A stretch of 64,000 nt of DNA. Origin: Zhengella sp020637775 (GTDB lineage: Bacteria > Pseudomonadota > Alphaproteobacteria > Rhizobiales > Rhizobiaceae). A program made the translations under genes and the position numbers. The stretch lies in contig NZ_JAWKWO010000003.1 in assembly GCF_041397485.1 (NCBI RefSeq), positions 186,001 through 250,000 on the forward strand. Direction: 5' to 3'. The notes beneath the pieces are model-generated. The model had not been told where the DNA came from, made no database searches, and worked only from the letters and a program-made list of their open reading frames with translations. How positions within the stretch are numbered: position 1 is the first letter of the stretch; every line of letters begins with the position of its first letter. Positions 36,247 to 44,801 of the stretch are shown here, piece after piece.

Positions 36247-36864
36247 ATGACCGAACCGCTCTTCCCCGACATCCACGGAATGGAGATCGTGCCCGGTCGG
36301 CGCATCCGTGCAGTCGTCCATTCCGTTCTGATCGCTGATGGCGGCGACTTCGAGTCCCGGCCCGCCGAGCGCCTGACACTGAACTGGGGAGGCATCGAAG
36401 GCGATCACCATAACGGCCAGTACCGCTGTTCGGGCGGTCGCGAGCCCTGGTATGAGCGTGGCACGGAGATGCGGAACGAACGGCAGGTCACCATCGTGTC
36501 GCCCGGCGAACTGGCGGTCGTTGCACAGCGCATGGGCTTGGCCGCCATTGATCCGGGCTGGATCGGTTCCAATATCGTGCTCGAAGGCGTCGAGCATCTT
36601 TCCATGCTGCCGCGCGGGACGCTGATCTTCCTCGACGGCGGCGCGACGCTGAAGATCGATGACCAGAATGGTCCTTGCCGGATTGCCGGCAAGCGGGTTG
36701 CCGAGCGCGCGGGCATGGACGATATAGCCAATGCCTCGCTGCTTTTTGCCAAGGCGGCGAAACGGCTGCGCGGCCTGACGGCCTGGGTGGAGAAGCCTGG
36801 CGTGGTCGAGGCGGGCGCTGGTGCCAGCGTGATGATTCCGGAGCAGTGGGTGTGGCGCGGCTGA
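36247..36864 (+). CDS. MOSC-domain protein
   Basis: A 205-residue MOSC (molybdenum-cofactor sulfurase C-terminal) protein. Family features: GIEGDHHNGQ, RNERQVTIVSPGEL and the conserved Cys in DQNGPCRIAG. MOSC proteins handle Moco-bound sulfur or reduce N-hydroxylated compounds; the bacterial YiiM/YuaD type is the closest idea. It starts 15 bp after the KAS III stop, with GAGGCAGGCCG upstream, so the two are probably co-transcribed, although no functional link is known. Confidence 0.88.
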   Translation: MTEPLFPDIHGMEIVPGRRIRAVVHSVLIADGGDFESRPAERLTLNWGGIEGDHHNGQYRCSGGREPWYERGTEMRNERQVTIVSPGELAVVAQRMGLAAIDPGWIGSNIVLEGVEHLSMLPRGTLIFLDGGATLKIDDQNGPCRIAGKRVAERAGMDDIANASLLFAKAAKRLRGLTAWVEKPGVVEAGAGASVMIPEQWVWRG

Positions 36865-36883
36865 GAAATGCCGCATCGCCATT

Positions 36884-36900
36884 TTTTACGTTACGAAAAA
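36884..36900. promoter_or_regulatory. AT-rich palindrome upstream of lrgA
   Basis: TTTTACGTTACGAAAA-type inverted repeat centred on base 36892: arms 36884-36891 and 36893-36900 match at seven of eight positions. It lies 73 bp before lrgA, in the only gap before lrgAB, so it may be an operator; a weak terminator for the MOSC gene is less likely because the stem is AT-rich. Confidence 0.45.
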
Positions 36901-36973
36901 GGTTCCTTTTCATTTGTTCCTGTAGACGCGGGGTGTATCTCCGTTCATCCTTTTCCTTGAAAGGATGGAGGCG

Positions 36974-37378
36974 ATGACAGGAAGAACACGGGCCGGCGGG
37001 TTTTCCATTCCGGCGGCGTTGGCCGGGCTTATGATCTGTCAGCTGGCCGGTGAGGCGATCGTGGCAGCTCTTCGCCTGGCCTATCCCGGAACGGGTTTTC
37101 CGGGGCCGGTTCTTGGTATGGGTCTTCTGTTCCTGTGGCTTCTGTGGCGCGGCAAGCCTGGCGAGAGCCTCGATGCCGTTTCGGGAGCGATCCTGCGCAA
37201 TCTTTCGCTTCTTTTCGTTCCGGCTGCCGTGGGCATCGTCCAATACGGGGATGTCCTGGCGCGTTTCGGTCTGGCGGTTGTCCTGGCGGTGGTTGTTTCC
37301 ACGATATTGACCCTGCTGGTGACCGTTGGCGTGTTTCTGCTCTTTGCCAGGGGCGGGGAGGGCGGCTGCGATGAATGA
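36974..37378 (+). CDS. lrgA: CidA/LrgA-family holin-like protein
   Basis: A 134-residue membrane protein with four hydrophobic segments and the CidA/LrgA hallmark GFPGPVLGMGLLFLWLL. These proteins, with LrgB partners, modulate murein hydrolase export or programmed lysis, and in some bacteria transport pyruvate or glycolate. Start 36974 is favoured by AAGGA eight bases upstream; ATG 36965 is too close to any site. The 3' end overlaps lrgB by eight bases. Confidence 0.88.
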   Translation: MTGRTRAGGFSIPAALAGLMICQLAGEAIVAALRLAYPGTGFPGPVLGMGLLFLWLLWRGKPGESLDAVSGAILRNLSLLFVPAAVGIVQYGDVLARFGLAVVLAVVVSTILTLLVTVGVFLLFARGGEGGCDE

Positions 37379-38090
37379 GCCGGTTTCGAATCTTTGGGTC
37401 TATCTCGCTGCCTCGCCGCTGTTGTGGTTGACGATCACGCTCCTTGCCTATGTCGCAGCCGATATGCTGGCCGAGCGGCTCAACCGGCACCCGTTGGCCA
37501 ATACCGTACTTCTCTCGGCTGCTCTGGTCGCCCTGCTGTTGCTGGCCACGGGAACGGACTACGCCACCTATTTTGACGGTGCGCAGTTCATCCACTTCAT
37601 GCTCGGGCCGGCCACGGTTGCGCTGGCGGTTCCGCTATGGCGCAACTTCACCCTGGTGCGCCGCAATCTCGGCGCCATGGCAGCAGCACTCCTGGCGGGA
37701 TCGGTGACCGCGGCCGGCTCGGCGGTCGCCATCGCCTGGTTGCTGGGGGCGCCGACGCCAGTGCTGGCGTCCCTGGCACCGAAATCGGTTACGGCACCCA
37801 TCGCCATGGAACTGGCACGTTCACTGGGCGGCTGGCCTGCCCTGGCTGCCGGTCTCGTCATACTCACCGGCATTACGGGCGCGATCGTCGTCACGCCGCT
37901 GATGAACCTGCTTGGCATCCGGAATTTCGCTGCGCGGGGATTTGCCGCCGGTGTCGCCTCACACGGGATCGGAACGGCCAGGGCCTTCCAGGTTTCCGAC
38001 ACGGCCGGTGCTTTCGCCGGCATCGCCATGGGCCTCAACGGTGCGCTGACCAGCCTGCTCGTCCTGCTCTGGCTGTTCCTGGCTGGCTGA
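37371..38090 (+). CDS. lrgB: LrgB/CidB-family membrane protein
   Basis: Partner of LrgA, 239 residues, about seven helices, with the LrgB signatures PKSVTAPIAMELARSLGG and the C-terminal ASHGIGTARAFQVSDTAGAF. ATG 37371 lies within the last codons of lrgA (translational coupling). Its last 132 bp are also read on the opposite strand as the C-terminal tail of the CPA2 antiporter. The conserved SHGIGTARA motif lies near that overlap, so the lrgB frame is the constrained one. Confidence 0.9.
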   Translation: MNEPVSNLWVYLAASPLLWLTITLLAYVAADMLAERLNRHPLANTVLLSAALVALLLLATGTDYATYFDGAQFIHFMLGPATVALAVPLWRNFTLVRRNLGAMAAALLAGSVTAAGSAVAIAWLLGAPTPVLASLAPKSVTAPIAMELARSLGGWPALAAGLVILTGITGAIVVTPLMNLLGIRNFAARGFAAGVASHGIGTARAFQVSDTAGAFAGIAMGLNGALTSLLVLLWLFLAG

Positions 38091-39449
38091 ATGCCCACCC
38101 TGGGTCTTTTCCGCCGGCAAAGGCTTGGCGTTGCGCCTGGCTTCGCGTGCGGCGCGGCGCTTTGTCCGGGCCATTCGCAGGGCGCGGCGACGGACCTGTA
38201 ACCACCAGAGCCCTTCCTCCGCCGTTTCGATTTCGTGGTGATAGGCCTCCGCCAGCGCCTCGCGGTAAGAGGAATAGCCTTCGGACGCGAGATCCTCGAT
38301 ACGATGCATGATCGACATCCAGGCGGGGGAAAGCAGAAGCGTGATGGCGATAACCGCGATGGCGAGACGGTAGTTGCCGGAGCTGACGACGCCGCTGGCA
38401 AGGCCTGCGGCCGCCAGAACGAAGGAGAATTCGCCGATCTGCGCCATGGAAAGGCCCCCGATCAGCGAGGTGTCGCGGTCATGACCCGTCAGGCGCAGCA
38501 GGAACACGTTGAGCACGGTCTTGGCGAAGATGACGAGCAGGGACACGCTGATCACATCCACCCAGTTGAGAGCGATGAAACCGAGATCGATCAGAAGGCC
38601 GATGGACAGGAAGAAAACGACGAGAAGGACACTCTGGATCGGCTCGATGACCGGGATGACACGGGCGCGCAGGTTTGAATTGCCGATGACGAGCCCGGCC
38701 ACAAAGGCGCCGTAGGCCGGAGAAAGGCCGATCAGGCCGGACAGGGCGGCTGCGCCGAAACAGGCCGCAAGCGCGCCCAGAGCCAGAAGTTCCACCTTGT
38801 CTTCCAACTGCGCCGCGAAGGGCAGGATCAACTTGCCACGCCGGCCCAGCCACCACAGGAGCGCGCCAAGAAAGACCACTGCGAAGGCAATCTTGGCCGC
38901 GATGACGCCGACACTTGCCGCTTCGCCGCCCAGCGCGCTGGTCAGGATCAGCATCGGCACGACCGCGATATCCTGGGCGATCAGCACGCCGACCGTGATC
39001 TTGCCTGCGCTGCCGCGCAATTCGCCCATGTCGTCGAGCATCTTCATGGCGACAACGGTGGAAGACAATGCCATGATGAAGCCGAGCACCACGCCCTCGG
39101 CCAGAGAGGTATTGGTCATCAGCGAAATCAAATAGCCGATACCCAGCGAAACGATGAGCTGACCGCCTGCAACGATGACGGCCGGGCGCAGTGACAGCAC
39201 AAAGGCGCGAAGCGATATCTCGGTGCCTATGAAAAACAGCAGAACCAGAACGCCCATTTCCGCCAGAGCGGTGACATTGTCAGAGGTTGCAATGAAGCCG
39301 AAGCCTGTCGGTCCCATGATGACGCCGGCCAGGATGAAACCGACCAGCGGCGGCTGCTTGATCCGCATCAGGCCGAGACCCAGCAGCACGGCGACAGTGA
39401 TCACCATGGCAATTTCGATCAGCGGAAAGGCGGTATGCGCGTGCTCCAA
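37959..39449 (-). CDS. CPA2-family monovalent cation:proton antiporter (KefB-like)
   Basis: Inner-membrane antiporter of about 496 residues with a twelve- to thirteen-helix core; hallmarks are VGFILAGVIMGPTG, SSTVVAMKMLDD and GLSPAYGAFVAGLVIGNSN. There is no TrkA-N domain as in KefB/KefC. The last 110 residues are hydrophilic, first basic (RRRALRMARTKRRAAREARR), then Gln/Glu-rich, and the final 44 codons are antisense to lrgB. TTG 39449 with GAGGAG is preferred as start; ATG 39407 is possible and a TTG at 39509 lacks a site. Confidence 0.85.
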   Translation of the reverse strand: MEHAHTAFPLIEIAMVITVAVLLGLGLMRIKQPPLVGFILAGVIMGPTGFGFIATSDNVTALAEMGVLVLLFFIGTEISLRAFVLSLRPAVIVAGGQLIVSLGIGYLISLMTNTSLAEGVVLGFIMALSSTVVAMKMLDDMGELRGSAGKITVGVLIAQDIAVVPMLILTSALGGEAASVGVIAAKIAFAVVFLGALLWWLGRRGKLILPFAAQLEDKVELLALGALAACFGAAALSGLIGLSPAYGAFVAGLVIGNSNLRARVIPVIEPIQSVLLVVFFLSIGLLIDLGFIALNWVDVISVSLLVIFAKTVLNVFLLRLTGHDRDTSLIGGLSMAQIGEFSFVLAAAGLASGVVSSGNYRLAIAVIAITLLLSPAWMSIMHRIEDLASEGYSSYREALAEAYHHEIETAEEGLWWLQVRRRALRMARTKRRAAREARRNAKPLPAEKTQGGHSASQEQPEQDEQAGQRTVEAHGDAGESTGRVGNLEGPGRSDPV

Positions 39450-39561
39450 TTGCGTCTCCTCGGTCCTGCATCGGCGATCTGAATCGCCGCAGGTCCAAAC
39501 ATAACGCAATACGGGCGGAATGGAGGCGTGTTCTCACGCAGGGCGCGAAAACGCTGTTCCT

Positions 39562-39807
39562 TCAGATCCGGTCGAAATCGTCCTTGTCGGTCGGAAGCAG
39601 CAGGACGGCCGTGGTCAGGAAGCCGAATCCAAAGGTAATACCAAAGGAAAGCGCCATGATGAGCGCGATGATCGGCTTGTCGTGTGAGTGCAGGAAACGG
39701 TCTCCGAAACCGCCAATGTTGAACCAGACCACGCCGAAAGCCACGGCCCATCCGATGACGATGCCGATGGCGGAATTGACGATGACGAAGCGTACCAGTT
39801 TGGGCAT
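39562..39807 (-). CDS. Small two-helix membrane protein, hypothetical
   Basis: An 81-residue protein with two hydrophobic helices (about 8-29 and 41-68) and a charged C-terminus (PTDKDDFDRI). Start 39807 has a very strong ribosome site (GGAGGGGTGTC). I do not recognise the family; similar small proteins are common in Rhizobiales. It is on the same strand as the CPA2 gene, 112 bp upstream of it. Confidence 0.75.
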   Translation of the reverse strand: MPKLVRFVIVNSAIGIVIGWAVAFGVVWFNIGGFGDRFLHSHDKPIIALIMALSFGITFGFGFLTTAVLLLPTDKDDFDRI

Positions 39808-39944
39808 GACACCCCTCCTGTCGCCCTCTGGGCAATGTTCTCGTTGCTGCACGGAAACTTGTTTCGTGAAGAAACGAACCTTACCAACAGATAGGGCGAG
39901 GAAGGATCCCCGCAAGGTGGCGAATTGACGCTCGCCGGAAACCG

Positions 39945-41165
39945 TCAGTCCGCCATGGTTTCAAGGCTAGCGAAGCCTTCCGGCGCAGCGCCGTGGTCGA
40001 ACGGTTCCTCGACTTCCACGAAAGTGTCGGGGTAGAACCCGTTGAAACGCGTCCGCAAGGACAGCGAGTAGGCCCCGATATGGCCGATCTCGATCCAGTC
40101 CCCCGTATCGACGGTTTCCGGTAACCAGAAGGGGCGCGAGAGGATATCGACGCTGTCGCAGGTGGCGCCGCAGACCTTGAAGGGCACGATTTTCTGCGGG
40201 TCGCCATTGCGGTGGCGAATCGCCGGATCGGCTATGAAGCGCGCAGGAAGCGTGATCTTGCCGGTCCAGCTGTCCGAAAGGGAAGCCCAGATGCCGTCGT
40301 TGATGTAGAGCCGGCGCCCCTTGCGCATGAGCACGCGCACGATGAGCGAAAAGGCGCGGGCAACAATGACACGCCCCGGTTCGGCGACCAGCGGCAGGGA
40401 ATTGAATTCCCATTCGCGGATATCGTCGCGCAGGCGGGCCATCAGGTCTTCCAGCGACGGCATGTCGGGCGCCTTGCGGCGCGGGTCGTGGCCATATTCC
40501 GCCGGGAAGCCGCCGCCGACATCCAGACCTGCCAGAGCGACGCCGGCGCGATTGCGCACCCAGTCGGCCGAGCGCAGGGCGCGTTCGTAGGTGTCGGGAT
40601 CCTCGATCTGGCTGCCGACATGAAAGCACAGCCCGACCTTGTAACCGATCCTGTCGAGACGCTGCAGCAATTCGACGGCATGGGCCGGCGCTGCCCCGAA
40701 TTTCTTGGACAGTTCATAGGCTGCGTGCCCCTTTGTCTGGAGGCGCACGAAGACGGTGATGTCGCCGGGGGCGATATCGAGCGCGCGCACAATCCGGGTC
40801 ACCTTTGCGACCTCGTCCTCATGGTCGACGGCCAGGATGCGGATCCTGTAGTCCTCAAGCGCCAGGCGGATGTCCGACTGGGCCTTGACCGGGTGCATGT
40901 AGAGCATTTCGGCGTCGGGCGACACCGAGCGGACTGCCCGGATCTCTGCCGGGGAAGCCACATCGAAACAATCCATGCCGGCTTCGGCAAGCGCTTTCAG
41001 CACCATGTCCTCGCCGTTCGTTTTTACCGCATAGGCTGTGCGGCCGGGGAACAGCCCCATGAAGCGAAGGGCATCGGCCTTCAAGACACGGGGACGGAAA
41101 CAATAGACAGGAACATCCGGCCGCAATTCCAGTGCGGCTTCACGTGCCGTGTTGAAGGTCTGCAT
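39945..41165 (-). CDS. Type III PLP-dependent decarboxylase (ornithine/lysine type)
   Basis: Alanine-racemase-fold (fold III) decarboxylase of 406 residues. PLP lysine is Lys48 (AYAVKTN); the Gly-rich phosphate loop LDVGGGFPAEYG and the C-terminal catalytic Cys motif KVCGATCDSVD are clear. Closest to the alphaproteobacterial ornithine or ornithine/lysine decarboxylases that make putrescine or cadaverine. Start 41165 is supported by AAGGAAAAGAACCCG. No other polyamine gene is adjacent. Ornithine versus lysine preference cannot be decided by eye. Confidence 0.9.
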   Translation of the reverse strand: MQTFNTAREAALELRPDVPVYCFRPRVLKADALRFMGLFPGRTAYAVKTNGEDMVLKALAEAGMDCFDVASPAEIRAVRSVSPDAEMLYMHPVKAQSDIRLALEDYRIRILAVDHEDEVAKVTRIVRALDIAPGDITVFVRLQTKGHAAYELSKKFGAAPAHAVELLQRLDRIGYKVGLCFHVGSQIEDPDTYERALRSADWVRNRAGVALAGLDVGGGFPAEYGHDPRRKAPDMPSLEDLMARLRDDIREWEFNSLPLVAEPGRVIVARAFSLIVRVLMRKGRRLYINDGIWASLSDSWTGKITLPARFIADPAIRHRNGDPQKIVPFKVCGATCDSVDILSRPFWLPETVDTGDWIEIGHIGAYSLSLRTRFNGFYPDTFVEVEEPFDHGAAPEGFASLETMAD

Positions 41166-41300
41166 CGGGTTCTTTTCCTTCCGCTCTCCTCGGTGGAGCC
41201 TAACAGGCCTCGGTGACGGTACAAGGGGCTGGCTGTGCCGCAGGTTTCGGGTGGCGCTTTTCGCGTTGCGATGGCAACGGTTGCGACAGGGAGATTCCGC

Positions 41301-42221
41301 ATGACAGCAAAATCCGAACTGGACGCAAGCCCGCTGCTGATGAGCGCACGCAACTGGGTTGAACTGCTCACTCTCGGCCTTGTATGGGGTGCTGCCTTCT
41401 TTTTCGGGCGTATCGCGGTTGCCGAACTTCATCCGCTGGCGCTGGTCTTCTTCCGTGTCTCGCTGGCGGCCATGGCCTTGCACCTGTTTCTGCTGCTGGC
41501 GGGGCACCGGTTCCGGGCAGACCGACGCATGCTCGGCCGGTTGCTGATGCTGTCGGTCATGAACAATGTCATTCCTTTCTCCCTGATCTTCACGGGACAG
41601 ACGGCGATCGGCGCAGGCCTGGCCTCCGTCATCAATGCGACGACGCCCTTCTGGACGGTGATTGCCGCGCAGATGCTGACACGGGACGAAAAGATTTCCG
41701 CGAACAAGCTTGCCGGCATCGGCTTGGGCATCGCCGGCGCCGCCATCATGGTCGGCCCTTCGGCAATCGCCGGTGTCGGGGGGCCCGCATGGGCGAAATT
41801 CGCCATCATGGGCGCTGCACTTTCCTATGCTTTCGCTGCGATTTTCGCCCGTAGCCTGAAGGGGATCGCGCCATCACATATCGCTGTCGGCCAATTGTCC
41901 TTTTCGGCACTGGTGATGCTTCCGGTCATGCCTTTTGTTGTGACCGCGGAGGGGCTTCTCGCCGTGAGCGCGCAGACCTGGGCCGCTGTGACAGCGCTTG
42001 CGCTCTTGTCGACCGCTTTCGCCTATATCCTCTATTTCAGGATTGTCGGGTCTGCCGGCGCAACCAATGCCTCGCTCGTCACGCTTGTCGTGCCTGCTTC
42101 AGCCATCGTGCTGGGTGCCGTCTTCCTGGGGGAAAGGCTCGAAGCGTTCGAACTGGCGGGGCTGGTTCTCATCACCACGGGTCTCGTCACCATTGACGGG
42201 AGGCTGTTGCGACGGCGATAG
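41301..42221 (+). CDS. EamA/DMT-family transporter
   Basis: A 306-residue inner-membrane transporter with two EamA repeats (about ten helices): LTLGLVWGAAFFFGRIAV opens the first, and the second begins near FAIMGAALSYAFAAIFAR. ATG 41301 follows GGGAG at good spacing; an upstream in-frame ATG at 41235 would run into the decarboxylase leader. It is divergent from the decarboxylase and starts 39 bp before the amidase. Substrate unknown. Confidence 0.88.
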   Translation: MTAKSELDASPLLMSARNWVELLTLGLVWGAAFFFGRIAVAELHPLALVFFRVSLAAMALHLFLLLAGHRFRADRRMLGRLLMLSVMNNVIPFSLIFTGQTAIGAGLASVINATTPFWTVIAAQMLTRDEKISANKLAGIGLGIAGAAIMVGPSAIAGVGGPAWAKFAIMGAALSYAFAAIFARSLKGIAPSHIAVGQLSFSALVMLPVMPFVVTAEGLLAVSAQTWAAVTALALLSTAFAYILYFRIVGSAGATNASLVTLVVPASAIVLGAVFLGERLEAFELAGLVLITTGLVTIDGRLLRRR

Positions 42222-42259
42222 AGCATGTTCAGATCAACTGCCGGGAGGGGGCGTTTTCC

Positions 42260-43498
42260 ATGTTGTCGGTTCGAAAAATTTGCGATGCCGTTGCGGCTGG
42301 CGAGAAGACTGCGCGGGTGGCGCTGGAGGCGAGTCTTGACGCCATCGAGGCCGGCGACAGCACATTGCGTGCCTTTTCCTGTGTGACCGCGCGGGAAAGG
42401 CTGGCTGAGCCGGCAAGCGGTCCCCTGGCCGGCATTGCGCTCGGCGTGAAGGACATTTTCGATACCGCCGACCTGCCGACCGAATATGGATCCCCGATCT
42501 ATGCCGGGTGGCAGCCGCGATCCGATGCCGCCATTGTCGCCATGGCACGGAAGGCCGGCGCAAGCGTGATCGGCAAGACCGTGACGACCGAGTTCGCGTT
42601 CTTCCGCCCGGGGCCAACAGTCAATCCGCACAATCCCGGGCATACGCCAGGCGGATCGTCTTCCGGGTCGGCAGCGGCGGTGGCTGCCGGGATGATCCCG
42701 GCGGCACTTGGCACGCAGACCGGCGGTTCGGTGATTCGCCCGGCCGCGTTTTGCGGTGTAGCCGGTTTCAAGCCCGGTTTCCGGCTGGCGCCGGCCACCG
42801 GCATGAAGACCTTTTCCTGGACGCTCGATACAGCCGGATTTTTTGCTGCTTCCGTCGATGATGTGGCCCTTCTCGCGGCGCGCATCCTGGATCGCGATCT
42901 GGAACCGGCCTCTGTTGATCCGGCACAGATCCGCATCGGCCTCTATCGCACGGCCATCTGGGATGAAGCAGACGAACTCATGCGCGAGGCGGTCGAGGAT
43001 GCCGCAGCCCGGTTCGACCATGCGGGCGCGACCGTTGTCGAAATCGTCGAACCCGCGATCCTCACGGATGCACGGAACTGCCATGCGGTCATCCAGGACT
43101 ACGAGGCCGCGCAGGCACTGTGTCACGAGCATCTCAATGACCGGGCACAGCTGTCGCAGAAACTCCTTGAGTGCCTGGATCGCGGAGCAGCCATTCCCGC
43201 CCCCGAATACGACAAGGCGCGCTCGGTGGCGCGCCGGGCACGCAAGGCGGCAACAGCGCTTTTCGAGCATGTGGATGTCCTGCTGACGCCTTCGGCGCCA
43301 GGAGCTGCACCCAAGGGACTCGAGACCACGGGCGATCCGAAATTCAACAAGCTGTGGACCTTGACCGGCAATCCCTGCATCAATTTGCCCGGCCTGAAAA
43401 CGGAATCAGGTTTGCCGCTTGGCGTCCAGATGGTTGGCCGCTTCGGGCGTGACAAGCTGTTGCTGTCCGTGGCGAACTGGGCCGGGCGCCTGCTGTGA
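42260..43498 (+). CDS. Amidase-signature-family hydrolase
   Basis: A 412-residue amidase. The Ser-cisSer-Lys triad can be placed: Lys64 (LGVKDIFDTAD), the Ser133/134 cluster in TPGGSSSGSAAAV and nucleophile Ser157 in GTQTGGSVIRPAAFCG. Sequence does not match GatA, which is longer and is linked to gatC/gatB. Substrate unknown; aromatic or short aliphatic amides are possible. ATG 42260 has GGGAGGGGG upstream. It follows the EamA gene closely and may be co-transcribed. Confidence 0.9.
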   Translation: MLSVRKICDAVAAGEKTARVALEASLDAIEAGDSTLRAFSCVTARERLAEPASGPLAGIALGVKDIFDTADLPTEYGSPIYAGWQPRSDAAIVAMARKAGASVIGKTVTTEFAFFRPGPTVNPHNPGHTPGGSSSGSAAAVAAGMIPAALGTQTGGSVIRPAAFCGVAGFKPGFRLAPATGMKTFSWTLDTAGFFAASVDDVALLAARILDRDLEPASVDPAQIRIGLYRTAIWDEADELMREAVEDAAARFDHAGATVVEIVEPAILTDARNCHAVIQDYEAAQALCHEHLNDRAQLSQKLLECLDRGAAIPAPEYDKARSVARRARKAATALFEHVDVLLTPSAPGAAPKGLETTGDPKFNKLWTLTGNPCINLPGLKTESGLPLGVQMVGRFGRDKLLLSVANWAGRLL

Positions 43499-43697
43499 CC
43501 GTTGCCAGGATCCGGTCAGGGAAACAAAAATTTATTCACACGCCTGGAGCTGGGGAAGGGCGCATATTTACAGCAGGTTGACTCAACGGTCAGTGATTTT
43601 CCCGGTTCGTTCCGCCGCAGTGCAGCAACGAATTTGCTTGTTCATCGAACGCAAGAGGCTAGATTCAAGGCGCAGAAAGAAACAGGAGGACATCGCA

Positions 43698-43784
43698 ATG
43701 GGACTGACCCGCTCTCTCAATGCGCTCGTGTTTTTCGCCGCGTTTGCCTTCATCGGTCTGCTCGTTATCGGTGTCGTACCCTGA
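43698..43784 (+). CDS. 28-residue membrane peptide
   Basis: A very short gene with a strong ribosome site (AGGAGGACATCGCA before ATG). The peptide MGLTRSLNALVFFAAFAFIG continues to LLVIGVVP: a short polar start and one hydrophobic helix. I recall similar unannotated peptides in Rhizobiales but cannot name a family. It sits alone between the amidase and the metF terminator region. The ribosome site and helix argue that it is translated. Confidence 0.6.
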   Translation: MGLTRSLNALVFFAAFAFIGLLVIGVVP

Positions 43785-43833
43785 CTGAGCAGGCGATTGT
43801 CGGACTAGCCTGAAATTGAACGCCACATCTGAG

Positions 43834-43860
43834 CGGATGCCGATTCGTAACTGGCATCCG
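43834..43860. terminator. Possible terminator between the small peptide gene and metF
   Basis: Perfect 8-bp stem CGGATGCC / GGCATCCG with an eleven-base loop; TGCAATTTT follows on the plus strand. It could serve either convergent gene. Confidence 0.45.
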
Positions 43861-43882
43861 TGCAATTTTCCGCGTGCCGGCC

Positions 43883-44800
43883 TCAGGCTGCCTTGGCGCC
43901 CGGCTGTTTCGGTGTATTGGCGCGAATTCCGATCAGGTGACACACGGCGAAGACAAGATCCGGTTTGTTCATCGTGTAGAAGTGGAAGTCGTCGACGCCG
44001 CGTTCCATCAGGTCAAGCACCTGCTCCGCCGCGACAGCCGCAGCCACAAGCTGGTGCGTTTGCGCGTCATGTTCCAGACCCTCGAAGCGATCGGCGAGCC
44101 ATTGGGGGATACTGGCGCCGCAGCGTCCGGCAAAATTGGCCACTTGCGTGAACGCGTGGACCGGCAGGATGCCCGGCACGATGGGGATGTAGATGCCTGC
44201 GCGGCGGGCGCGTTCCACGTAACGTTCGAAATTGTCGTTGTCGAAAAAGAACTGGGTTATGGCCTTGGTTGCGCCGTTTTCCACCTTGCGCTTGAGCATT
44301 TCGATGTCGGTTGCGAAATCGGGGCTTTCCGGGTGCTTTTCCGGATAGGCCGAAACATAGACATCGAAGTCACCCTTCGCATGCAGCCCGTGCACCAGGT
44401 CGGCTCCGTTGACATAACCGGAGGGGTGCGGCTGAAACTGGGCACCGACGCCGGCGGCGGGGTCGCCGCGCAGGGCGACAAAGCGGCGAACGCCCGATGC
44501 CACGAATTCGTCGATGACGGTATCGACCTCCTCGCGCGTGGCATCGACGCAAGTCAGATGAGCTGCAACGTCAAGGTCCGTCTCGGCGATGATGCGCCGG
44601 ACGGCATCGAGGGAGCGTTCCCGCGTCGAGCCGCCCGCACCATAGGTGACGGAAACGAAATCCGGACGGAGCGGGGCAAGGCGCTGAACGGTCTCCCAGA
44701 GACGCTGAGCCATGCTTTCATTCTTCGGCGGAAAGAACTCGAAGGACACGCTCAGCGGCTGGTCAGCGTGGGGTGTGCGAGTGAAGCGGGGCGAGGCCAT
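43883..44800 (-). CDS. metF: Methylenetetrahydrofolate reductase [NAD(P)H]
   Basis: FAD-dependent TIM-barrel enzyme of 305 residues that makes 5-methyl-THF for methionine synthesis. Conserved sequence: SFEFFPPKNESM with the catalytic Glu, FVSVTYGAGGSTRERS, AHLTCVDATREEV and ALRGDPAAG. GGAGATCGCCTGAC precedes ATG 44800. It starts one base after the stop of the ArsR-methyltransferase gene, so both belong to one operon regulated from the palindrome at 45835. Confidence 0.96.
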   Translation of the reverse strand: MASPRFTRTPHADQPLSVSFEFFPPKNESMAQRLWETVQRLAPLRPDFVSVTYGAGGSTRERSLDAVRRIIAETDLDVAAHLTCVDATREEVDTVIDEFVASGVRRFVALRGDPAAGVGAQFQPHPSGYVNGADLVHGLHAKGDFDVYVSAYPEKHPESPDFATDIEMLKRKVENGATKAITQFFFDNDNFERYVERARRAGIYIPIVPGILPVHAFTQVANFAGRCGASIPQWLADRFEGLEHDAQTHQLVAAAVAAEQVLDLMERGVDDFHFYTMNKPDLVFAVCHLIGIRANTPKQPGAKAA

Positions 44801-44801
44801 G

